Of a stretch of 64,000 nucleotides of DNA, positions 12,367-22,698 are shown in pieces; the stretch's first letter is position 1, and each line of letters starts with the position of its first letter. Origin of the DNA: Cunninghamia lanceolata (Eukaryota; Streptophyta; Pinopsida; Cupressales; Cupressaceae); assembly GCA_027924645.1 (NCBI GenBank), contig BSBN01001687.1:7626001-7690000 (forward strand), read 5' to 3'. The notes beneath the pieces are model-generated. The model ran no database searches. It was not told the DNA's origin and worked only from the letters and a program-made list of their open reading frames with translations. Position numbers and translations under genes: made by a program.

Positions 12367-13501
12367 TGTTGAAATAAGGGCAGACAACAGAGAGGGGGGG
12401 GTGAATCAGTTGTCACAAAACTTTAACACTTGCAACAATTTACCTTCTTTATCACTTATTAACAAATTAATGATATAACCATGAGAGCATAAATCAACAA
12501 CACACAAGTAGAAACATAATCAACACACATAACACCAGAATTTTAACGTGGAAACTCAGTTAAGGGAAAAACCATGGTGGGGGTTAACCGACAAGAAATT
12601 ATATTCTATTAAAAGTATTACAAATGGGGAAGGCACATGCCTTCAGGGCGCACTGCCCAGAGCTCACTGCTCCAAGAGGCTCACTACCTACAAAAATGAT
12701 TACAAGAAGATTACAGAATGTTTGAACTGATGAATAACATCTACCAATGCAGAAATTCAGTTCCGGTTAAACACAAAATACTGATCTTACACACTTCATC
12801 CTTATTCTGCCCTGTTTCACTCTTCAACCATAATCCGAGCTTAGATCTTCACCTTCACACTTCTTTCTTCCTTTAACGCACTTACTCCATCATCACACCC
12901 CACACACACACACCAAAACACTCGATTCAATCGGCTATATATATCCACATCAAGAGATTCAATCAACTGTAGTCAGCTTCAAGAAAACTTAGAACATTTA
13001 TTAAGAACTCTGCTCTGTCAGTTGAATCCATGCACAAACAACAACGCGGACCAAAAACTTGTGTTCTCAAATCATCAATCATGTTGGCCAATACCACTGG
13101 TTATCACAAATTAATTAACCAACAACTTTTCTTCATCTGGACCAAGATCAAATACTAGGTCGGCCTGTTCTTTTTCTGACTGTACTGACTAGCTGGAACC
13201 CAATACTTAGATGCTTATAACTTTTGAATCCTTCATCACCGGAGGCTAAATTCCTAGATTTAGATAGTCCTGACAATCCTTATTACTCCCTTAGATCCGC
13301 AACACACTGTGATTTACCACCGGAGAGATCTAGACTAAGATACTGGACCCTGTCACATGCTCTATTTCTGACTACCCAGACTTAGACAAATCTTCACTCT
13401 GACTTTCGGTATGAACAAATTATGTAATGCGGATGTGTAAGATAGACTTAGTTGCCATCAATGAGAACACCTGTCATGCATAGCATTGTCTCTTGCCAAC
13501 A
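12367..13501 (-). repeat. Element C 3' LTR
   Basis: Starts TGTTGAAATAAGGGCAGAC and ends TCTTGCCAACA on the plus strand, giving TGTTG...CAACA ends. It contains a conserved block with CGTGGAAA...AAGGGAAAAACCATGG near 12545-12580, also found in element E's LTRs, and a (CA)n run near 12896-12915. Confidence 0.93.
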
Positions 13502-13655
13502 ATCTCCCCCTTTGGCATTGATGGCAACACTTAGTGAAAAATGACTAAGTGTTGGAACAACTCCCCCTTACTATGTACACTTATGCTTTTCACTGTTCTC
13601 CAGTGCTCCCCCTTTGCTGGATTCCTCATTTTTCACTGCTCTTCACTCCCCCTTT
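13452..13655 (-). promoter_or_regulatory. Polypurine tract cluster and 12-bp stem at the 3' LTR junction of C
   Basis: Read on the minus strand, four G-rich purine tracts (AAAGGGGGAG-like) lie at 13503-13513, 13560-13570, 13604-13615 and 13644-13655; the one adjoining the LTR should be the plus-strand primer. TTGCCATCAATG inside the LTR end (13452-13463) is exactly complementary to CATTGATGGCAA (13516-13527) just beyond the LTR, so the LTR terminus and main PPT sit in the loop of a 12-bp stem. Both features are conserved in element E (58243-58447). Confidence 0.75.
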
Positions 13656-13886
13656 GACATCAATGACAAAGGCTAGACTTTTTGGATGTAACAATTCCAT
13701 AATCTCACATTCCTTCACAATGGAGTGTATATGCAATATAGCTTTATAGACAGGAGTGAATATTGCCTTGTGGTCCAGTAGTTCCAATATCTGTAATTAA
13801 GCATTAAAATCGACAAAATCTACATACCAAGATTCACCAAAAAATTTATGTACATGGGCATATATACAAACAACCCTATGACTTAT
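13656..13886. other. 3' untranslated part of element C
   Basis: Short non-coding stretch between the ORF2 stop (13887) and the polypurine cluster; nothing else recognisable. Confidence 0.5.
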
Positions 13887-14671
13887 TTACATAAGTTTGA
13901 ACACATCACCAAAGACATTCCTCAACAGTGCCAACTCATTGTCCCAACTCTTCTTCATCCTGTTCAAAACTGAGATGTGACCATTAAATAAGAATGCTTG
14001 AGACTCTGCCTTCCGCAAGTCACTAGGATCACTTGACTTAGCAGCAACTTAGGCTTCGGTCAAAGCATTGAACATTGCTTCCAATTTGGGGGAAATTAGT
14101 CCCCAGAGCTCACTCATCCTTGCCTCAATGCTCTCCTTCTCTTTTGTCAATTTCTTTATTTCTTCAATCAAGCTAATTGCCTGACACTCCTTGCTTGCCA
14201 CAGATGCTGTCACAGGATCAAAAGATTTGGATACACTTGATAGTTTTTTCTTAGACTCCTTTATTTTATCTTCAATATCCTCTATAAATTTAGGACACGA
14301 TAAGCAAAATTTATATACATTTCCTCCTTCTGTAAGAGCATTTTGAATACTCTTTACACTGGTATCCAACACAATTCTATCTACTCCAATCATCCCTTTT
14401 AGAGCATGAAATCTTTTATCATTGAATTCATTTTGAACCTTGACCTCTATAGACTTCTCTAGAGATTCAAAATGAGAACTTATCGAGTTTATTAGACTTT
14501 TCAATTGGCCAAAGGGAGATGCTGAAGAATCCTTCTGAAAGGTGGGTATGATCTTCTCCAAGATTCCTGATGCCAGACCAAGTAGCTCACTGTCTTCTAT
14601 GTGAGACTTCAAAATATCTTCTTTGGCCTTAGCTTGTGCGAGAGAGGCCCACTTTATCTTTTGAACTGGTG
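13887..14671 (-). pseudogene. Element C ORF2, C-terminal part (cut off by element B)
   Basis: This is the 3' portion of ORF2, continuing from 25382 after removal of element B and one copy of the 5-bp duplication. It begins at the equivalent of 'SPVQIMK' in the E protein and contains 'LKSHIEDSELLGLASGILE', then a long heptad-rich coiled-coil region (about residues 840-1060 of the full protein) including 'ECQAISLIEEIKKLTKEKE', and ends near 'SVLNRMKKSW' and a TAA at 13889. A TAA at about 14049 interrupts it where E reads through. The match to E is collinear, with no large gaps. Function unknown; see the N-terminal part. Confidence 0.85.
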
Positions 14672-17222
14672 TGTAACATCCCGCTACGTAACCCCGAAGG
14701 GTAAGAGCCAAAAGGGGACAAGATAATTTCTTTTTTAAGTGGACAACATACACAGATTCAGTTGCCAATTCGATAGATCGATAGCATTCATTTTAAACAC
14801 CAAAGCAAATGTTCCTAATCCCATCTGATAAAAACATGAATCCATAAGCATAAAATACAGGTGGATCTGATACCCACACCAGAATTCTTAAAGCAATAAA
14901 GGAACATCACATTTCTTCTCATTAATTACAATGATTACAACTTCTCTTCTAAGAGAGTTCAATTACATAACTCATATACAATTACAATGATATATTCCAG
15001 AATATGATACAAGTACTAAATGGTTACAATAGTTGAATGAAGTAATAGAAAGAGAGATCAACTCCAACTGGTGCTCCAAACCCTATTCGCCGGTCCCCAA
15101 TGGTGGTGGCAACGCCTCTTAACGATGTGGAATCCTAAGAGACCACCCCACCATGCTCGGAGATAGTCACAAGGCCCAAACGAATGAACAACAATAAGGG
15201 GATACAAGATGGCCAACACTCACATCAGACACAGAGCAGACACGGATAACAGTGCATACAGTCAAATTTATAATATAGATGTACTCATCCAAGTCATAGG
15301 TCGGGTACTACTCACAACTGCTAAGGTGCTAGATACTAGAGTGTAATCATATGGAGTGTCATCATGCATGCTCAAAGGGATGGCACCACACGGAACCAAG
15401 TACTCCTCTCATGTAGACAAGGAGACTCAATCATGCCCGAATCCACGCCCCACAGATGGATGACTCGACGCCCCGCAGATGGATAGGCCTTCTCGTTACA
15501 TCCTTAGCCTTTACAAGCGCTCAAGGCCATGCATGATGTTTAATTATCTTATTAGTGTTTTTATCCCAATGTTTTAATTTAGTTATCACTTGTTACTATA
15601 ACTCTATCACTGAGTTATAAATTTAAAATAGTAAAGGTAAAAAAAATGATCTACAAGACCCAAACTCTCGTGGACAGTGTAATTTGTTGAAAACGACCTT
15701 CTGCCAGTTAGATCAGTTTTGGAATAACTCCTGGGACCCCCAATTTGGTCACGATTCACAAAAGAAAGCACAAATATAAGAGGAAAACATGACAATTGGT
15801 CTGGCAAGTCTACTCACAGCCCTGAACTTTGCATATTGTCTACCTATTTAAAATAACAAAATAAAATATTAAAAGGCTTACAAAAAAGAAAGCTTAATTT
15901 TCCCTCTTACAGTAGTTCCCTAGATCCTTGAGTTGCGTGACAAATTTTCTTAATAAGAGATTTTGTGACCAATTTTTAATACACAACACAGGTAGATGTT
16001 GTAGCTGCAAGTGCCTGATATACATGTGTGCAAAGAGTTGAAGCATAGACAAGGCACGATCTATTTGGTAGTATGCCTCAAGAATGCGGTCACATGGACT
16101 GCAGAAATTGCAAGATATGAACATAATGGGTTTGTTGAAAAGTCTAAGGGAACTTTGAAGCAAATGCTATTGGTAGGCTTTAAAGCCCAATTCCTAACCT
16201 TTGCCAACACTCACGTTGCCTGCACCAAGATGGGGCAACAGAGACAAAGCACGTGAGCTGTTTGACAAATGACTCAAGAATGTGGTCTCAGGCACTCCCA
16301 CGGTTGCAGGATGTGCACAAAATGGGTTTGTAGAAAAGGATTTAAAAAACTTTAAGGTAACTGTAATTGGTTGGCATAAAGCCAAATTCCATAACCCTTG
16401 TTAATCCATTAAAGCATAGAGGACAGAGGAATTTTGTGAGATGTAGCTGTGACTGCCCAGTTTTCTTCAATGGCTACCGCATTATATCCTCTATACAATT
16501 TAAACCCTTTGATTATACAAAAAAAAGATTTTTAAATCAGACAACGTATGGTCTTTCTGTGAAAACCCCTTTATCAAGGAAATAAGGAAATGGTTTTGCA
16601 TTGAAGAAAATGATCCAAGGAAAGAGGAAATGTAACTATCTTGCATTGAAATATCTTTTTGACACATATCGTGTTTAAGGCAAAATGAGTTTCGGTTTTC
16701 TTATGGTTAATGAAAATAGAAACCAACCTATTATATTCTGAAAGGCAGTAATAGAGATTCAATTTTCTGTGTATAAGGAAGTTGCAGCAAATATGTTTAG
16801 TTTTTGTGCTAGAAGAACAAAGTTCTAATGTAAATACGTTAACTACCTGCACTCCCCTTTTTAGCACACCTCAAGTTTGCAATTGATATGTCCTGAGATA
16901 TTTTCCCTTCCTCTTCTTCTTCCTACGCTGCCCTTCTCCTTTCCGTCCCCTATCACTCCTTCTCTCTGTCTCTCTTCGCTTTCAAAAATAGAGAGCCTTT
17001 TTTTATTCACCCCCTCTCCCCGATATTTTCTCACATCCTTATCCTATCTCCATCACTCACCCACCTGCAAATATTTCTTCCTCACATTAAATGTCTCTCT
17101 GCGGTTGTTCCCTATAAGGCCTTCAATTCCCACTAAAATAGATATTTTATGCACTTAATATTCTGCCACCTCACCATGTCACGGTTCACTCTGCCATTCG
17201 TAGGTCAATAGGGGTTGTTACA
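14672..17222 (-). repeat. Element B 3' LTR (2551 bp)
   Basis: Matches 22699-25381 throughout except for a missing block of roughly 130 bp near 15613, where the 5' LTR has 23634-23762. Contains a captured PPR gene fragment (see 15960-16400) on the plus strand. Confidence 0.95.
15960..16400 (+). pseudogene. Captured PPR gene fragment inside B 3' LTR
   Basis: On the plus strand the LTR encodes two consecutive degenerate pentatricopeptide repeats of the plant PLS type. The first reads 'NAVTWTAEIARYEHNGFVEK' (family: V-V-T-W-T-A-x-I-A-G-Y-x-Q-N-G) followed by 'MLLVGFKAQFLTFANTHVA' and 'CTKMG'. The second begins 'DKARELFDK', then a stop, then 'KNVVSGTPTVAGCAQNGF'. Upstream, in shifted frames, are 'VDVVAAS' and 'GSMPQE' pieces of the preceding repeat. 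In plants PPR proteins bind organelle RNAs. Here the fragment is antisense to element B and carries stops. The same fragment is in the 5' LTR (24110-24555), so it was captured before this insertion. Confidence 0.85.
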
Positions 17223-17234
17223 TCCTACCCCCCT
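17223..17234 (-). promoter_or_regulatory. Polypurine tract of element B
   Basis: Minus strand AGGGGGGTAGGA immediately precedes the 3' LTR terminus, the expected place for the plus-strand DNA primer. Confidence 0.85.
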
Positions 17235-17790
17235 AGGACTAGGGTTAGTCCTGGAAGCCTGCCAATGCTAAGATGTAGCCAAAGCACACACTAGTCCATA
17301 AAACTCAATACAACCAAAGGAAGCCAAGGAGAAAAGCCTTAACCATCACACTGACAAACTACACATGACCATAAGATAATTCAGACGGTAAGACCACAAC
17401 ACGGAAACACTACACTAAGTGGGTGCAGTGGGCTAGCATAGGGTATAGGGCCTATGACTATCTCCAGTAACCACCATCAGGGATAATAAGAGTACGCTCA
17501 GGCCTGTGAATCCAGGCGGAGTCGATACTCAGTACCTACAACACTCCAAGCACACGTCAAGGTACCTGTGCATATATATACATCATATAGCCGAAGCAAC
17601 ATCAATCATGTAAGCATGAAATCCATCATAAGTAATAATAATGTCCACATCATAATAGTATTGAGATTGCACATCACCAGTGCCAATACAAAATAATAAC
17701 AAGATGTGTAATCCAAAAATAAAGTATACAGTCATCCAAGTCCATCAGGATAAGAAAAATATAATACGAACATAGGGGTCATTACATCCC
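17235..17790. other. Untranslated region between B pol and its 3' LTR
   Basis: No ORF or recognisable motif; lies between the pol stop (17791) and the polypurine tract. Confidence 0.6.
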
Positions 17791-20700
17791 CTAGAAGTCT
17801 GCAAAAAGATATGGATAAAGGTTTCTCATCCTTGTCACATCTTCCCAAGATGCTGAGGACTCACCATCAGGATCCCATTGGACCCTTACCTGCTTTATGT
17901 CCTGACCCCTGAGGGTCAACCTCCAATGCTGAAGGATGCGTACAGGTTCCAAAGAAAGCTACCCGTTTGCCTTGACCTGCAAAGTAGTCCAATCAAGAGC
18001 ATGGGTCACATCAGGAATATACTGTCTAAGAACTGAAACATGGAACACATCTTGGATGCATGATAGACTCGGTGGTAATGCAAGGCGATAGGCAACAGGA
18101 CCAATCCTCTCAAGGATTTCAAAAGGTCCAACAAAATGAGGTGCTAGCTTCGAGCCTTTCCCATAATGGATGGGGCTCTTCCGCGGATGAACTCTCAAAA
18201 ACACACGGTCACCTACCGAGAAGTGGCGATCCAACCTATGGGCATCAGCATACTTCCTCTGCCGATCCTGAGCTGTAGCCAACTGCTCTCTAATCCACAC
18301 TACCTGCTGCTCCATATCCTGAAGCATCTCTGGACCCAAAAGAACTCGGTCCTCTAAGCAATCCCAACTCAACAGAGTGCGGCATGGCCTACCATACAAA
18401 GCCTGGAAGGGAGACATACCGAGAGAATTGTGATACCCATTGTTATAAGCAAACTCAACTAGGTACAAATAGTCCTCCCAACGAGACTGCTGATCCATAA
18501 CATACATCCGAAGCATATCCTCTAATACCTGATTAACCTGCTCCGTCTGTCCGTCAGTCTCGGGATGGTATGCAGAGCTGAAATTAAGCTGAGCTCCCAA
18601 AGCATGCTGAAGAGAAGTCCACAAAGTTGAAGTGAACATTGGATCACGATCAGAAATGATCCTACGAGGAATACCATGCAGATGCACAATATCCTCCATA
18701 AACACTCGAGCTATAAACACTGCAGTGTAGGAAGATCTCATGGGTGAGAAGTGTGCCACCTTGGACAACTTGTCCACTGCGACCATATTAGCATCATGAC
18801 GACGTGAAGACATAGGTAGCCCCACTATAAAATGCAGAGATATCATATCCCACTTCCATCTAGGGATGGAATGAGGCTGCAACAATCTTGCTGGGTGCTG
18901 ATGCTCTACCTTCACCCGCTGGCACTCAAGACATTGAGCCACAAAATCAGCAATATCTTGTCACAAACCTGCCCAATAATACAACTATCAAAGATCAACA
19001 TGCATCTTTATGACACCTGGATGAGCTGAATAGGGTGCACGATGGGCTTCTAACAAAACCAAGGAACGAAGATCACCAGAATCTGGAACATAAATATGAC
19101 CAAGATGTTGCAAAAGTCCATCAGGCTCGAGTGAGAAATCAAAAAACTTGCCCTTAAGGATTCTCCCAGACTCAATCTCTACTCTCACCTCCTGATACCA
19201 AGTATCACTAGGAAGTGACTCCAAAATACGGCTCCACAAATCCACTCCAAGAGACAAAACTGAAATCTCATGTCTCCTCCTGCTCAAGGCATCCACAACA
19301 ACATTCTCCTTACCCTGAATGTAGCTAACTTCGAAGTCATACTCACAGAGGAACTCCATCCAATGGTGCTGCCGAGCATTCAAATTCGGCTGAGTGAAGA
19401 TATACTGCAAACTACGATGATCACTATGCAACTCAAACTGATGTCCCAAAAGGAAATGTCTCCAACACACAAGTGCATGGATGACAGCTGCTAACTCCAA
19501 ATCGTGGGTGGGGTAGTTCAGCTCATGATCCTTGAGCTTACGGGACTCATATGCAATCACTCGTCCCTCCTGCATGAGAACTACCCCCACACCCTCCAAT
19601 GAAGCATCGGTGCACACTACAAAATCACTTGTAGGATCTGGCACTACCAAGATAGGTGCACTAGTCAGCCACTCCTTAAGAGCCTGAAATGCTGACTCAC
19701 ACTGATCTAACCACACAAACTTCTTCCCTTTTCACTGAAGAGAAGTGATGGGATGGGCAACCCAAGAGAAATCTCTCACAAATCAGTGATAGTAACCCGC
19801 CAATCCCATGAAACTACAAACCTCGGTCACATTCGTTGGTGCTGGCCAATCCACAACAGCTTGAATCTTAGAAGGATCCACTGAGATACCCTCTCCTGAG
19901 ATGATGTGGCCCAAATATCTCACCTCAATTTGGAAGAACTCACACTTGGCCAAATTTCCAAACAACTGATTTTCTCGCAAGCACTGCAACACTTGCCGCA
20001 AATGGCCTTCAAGCTCCTTCATAGTCCTTGAATAAATCAAAATATCATCAAGGAACATGAGAACAAACTGGTCAAGATAGGTGCGAAACACCCCATTCAT
20101 CAAACTCATGAAAACTGATGGAGCATTGGTCAACTCGAAAGGGACAACCGTGAACTCATAATGCCCATAGTGTGTACGAAATGCTGTTCGATGAATGTCT
20201 GCCTCATGAATGCGAAGATGATGGTATCCTGACTTCAGATCTATCTTGGAGAACATCTTGGCTCCCCTCATCTGATCAAACAAATCATCTATCCGAGGCA
20301 ATTTGGGTATCGATTCTTCACCGTCACTTTGTTGAACTGGCGATAATCAATGAACAAGCAAAGAGATCCGTCCTTCTTCATGAAGATGACAGGTGTTCCC
20401 CAAGGGGATACACGAGGATGAATGAAACCCTTCTCCAGTAACTCCTCTAATTGCAACCGCAACTCACCCAAATCCTGAGTAGTCATGCGATACGGTGCCT
20501 GAGAAATAGGCTTCGCCCCAGGAATGAGATCAATACGGAAGTCTATGTCACACTTAGGTGGCATACCTAGAATACCACTTGGAAAGACATTTGCAAACTC
20601 CTAAAGAATAGGATGATCATCAAGAGATACCTCCTGAATCCCACCCTCAACAAGATCACTAACTGAAATAGCGAACATCTGACAACCTTTCTGCATGGCA

Positions 20701-21230
20701 CGCTTCAGCTGTATAGCTGAAATCACATGGAGAGAAATGGGTCTCTGAACCCCAACTAACTCAACATGCTCCCCAACATCGTCAACACACTGAACTGACT
20801 TACGCCAACAATCTATACTGGCTAGGTGGGTCTCCAACTAATCCATGCCTAAAACAATCCCATAGGACCCCAAAGGCAACACATGGAGATCCACTGTGGT
20901 AGTGAAGGTGCCCAAATCCAACACACAACCACGAACAAGGGAGTCTACAGCCACCTTGGATCCAGTAGCTAACTCAACCTACCAACCAATGTCTTGCCTT
21001 ACCACCACAAGTCCACAATGCTCCACGAGAGAAGGAGAAATGAAAGAATCTAAAGCTCCTAAATCAAACAAGATAGATGTGGTAATCCCACATAACACAT
21101 ATGAATACTTGACCACGGTGCCTTGATGCTTAGCCTGACGATTATCAACTACCGTAAAAACTCTATTTGATATGCCAGCATCACCTACTGTAGGCTCTGA
21201 AGTAGCCTGTCTCTGACCACCTCTAGCCAC
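17791..21230 (-). pseudogene. Element B pol: protease, RT, RNase H, integrase, chromodomain-like end
   Basis: Order on the minus strand: protease (about 21100, 'LFDLGALDSFIS', where the family has D-S-G-A, so the catalytic triplet is lost); RT with '[12 protein letters not shown]', '[13 protein letters not shown]' and 'FLDDILIYS' (20500-19980); RNase H with '[15 protein letters not shown]' and '[10 protein letters not shown]' (19620-19500); integrase zinc finger and core (19070-18400) with 'SDRDPMF' and 'DGQTEQVNQ'. In the core the first catalytic Asp is replaced by His ('SLHFIVGLP'). After a stop at 17959, the chromodomain-like 'EPVRIL' ... 'SASWEDVTRMRNLYPYLF' runs to the TAG at 17791. Domain order and sequence fit the Tekay/Del chromoviruses. 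Stops occur at about 20601, 20288 and 19720, plus a frame change near 20300. Confidence 0.92.
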
Positions 21231-22504
21231 TGATCTCTGAGGACACTGAGCAGCTATATGACCATGCTGCCCACAAGCATAACAACCACCCTTGCCAAAG
21301 TCTCAGCCTGAAAATGGTGCATGTGACTACTAGGATCCACCACCCCTAGAACTTTGCTGAGCACTCTGAAAACTCTATGATGGACCACTCTGCTGCCTAC
21401 TCCGAGAGCGTTGACATGAACGATCTCTAGCAAACGGAGTACCAGGGTTCTACCCACTCTGCTAAGACTGAGCAGGCCTATGCCTCTATCGCTGATCATG
21501 TCTAGGAGGTGCAGTATCTGATCTAGATGGTCCAGCTCCCTGAGACTGTGTACCCTGAGCAACTGATCCTGAAGGAAGGGCACTACCAATCTGAACACCT
21601 ACCTGACCACCAAAATCCCTAGTCAAATTCTCCTCTATCAACCTTGCCTTCTCCACGGCAACCTCTAAGGTCTTCAGCTCAAATACACGGACATCACCAC
21701 TGATACGGGCATTCAAGCCCATGATGAAATCTTGTACTAACATCGGCTCATCATCGGAAATGCTAGCATATTGCTTCAGCTCAAAGAAGCGGTGCTCATA
21801 CTGATCTATTGTCATAGTCAACTGACGAAGTTCATGGAACTCATCAGCACATCTCTGTCGATAGTAATCTAAAAGAAATCATGCATGGAACCTCTCTAAG
21901 AATAGTCCCTATGACATGGAAGCAATGTCTAGGTGAAGCTTCTGCTCCTCTACTCTCCACCATGTAGATGCAAAACCTCTGAGATGCATAATGGCACATC
22001 GAGCTCTAGTATTGCTACTATAAGGATGCATAGCAAAGCATCGATCGAGATCGATGAACCAAGTCTCTGCCTCGGTACCTGTACCAGAACCATCAAAAGT
22101 AGGGGGATGAGCCCTAATAAGATCCCTCATGTGTCCTGCAGTAACACTTCTCCATCCACCCTATCCCTCACAACAACTACTCTCGAATGATCCAGACTAC
22201 GAGAACGCTCATGCTCAGCTCTAGCATCCTGACCATCCTGACGAGAAGGGTGTGACTCTAACTCATGAGATACCTCCTGATGAGGTCCTAATTGGTCCAA
22301 AATTTGCTGTAAAATAGCTAAAACATGAGCACCCCTGAGCCCTTTGGCTTGATTCTCAATATGCGGTTCCTCTTGACGCTCACCCTGATTGCCCTGATTT
22401 CCCTTATTGCCTTGATTGCCTTGATTGGCATCATGCCGAGTGCTACATCGAAGAATAGTGGCTATACCTCTAATTCTGCCTCTGGCTCTACCCCTAGGAG
22501 GCAT
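21231..22504 (-). pseudogene. Element B gag with one CCHC zinc knuckle
   Basis: Starts with 'MPPRGRARGR' at 22504 after a 178-bp leader from the PBS. The N-terminal part has a QGN repeat (about 22410-22380). The capsid-like core reads 'HPPTFDGSG', 'AETWFIDLDRCF' and 'RGFASTWW' (22090-21960), then 'MTIDQYEHRFFELKQYA' (21821). The nucleocapsid knuckle 'CYACGQHGHIAAQC' is at about 21245-21290. This is the usual Retrotrans_gag layout of chromoviruses. A frame change lies near 22130 and stops near 21870, so it is not translatable as is. Confidence 0.88.
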
Positions 22505-22682
22505 CCTAAGGAACAAAGAACACATCAAAATAGATCATCACAAAGACGACCTAAGCACCATACTAAGGCATGAAAGCATAACAACATGACTATAGAACAA
22601 TATAACAAGCTCACGCCACACACACCAAACACATTAAAACATAGAAGGCTCAAGTATGCCAGAGCTCCCAGTGTGTGAACAT

Positions 22683-22696
22683 GGGCTCTGATACCA
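22683..22696 (-). promoter_or_regulatory. Primer binding site of element B (initiator Met type)
   Basis: Minus strand TGGTATCAGAGCCC, two bases inside the 5' LTR. TGGTATCAGAG is complementary to the 3' end of plant initiator tRNA-Met. Confidence 0.92.
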
Positions 22697-22698
22697 GA

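Noticed and set aside
15894..16163. Minus-strand 89-codon ORF conserved in both B LTRs
   Set aside because: Conservation is explained by LTR identity, and the plus strand at the same place carries the PPR similarity.
22325..22573. Plus-strand ORF with LIALIALIAL hydrophobic repeat
   Set aside because: It is the antisense reading of the QGN repeat of element B gag.
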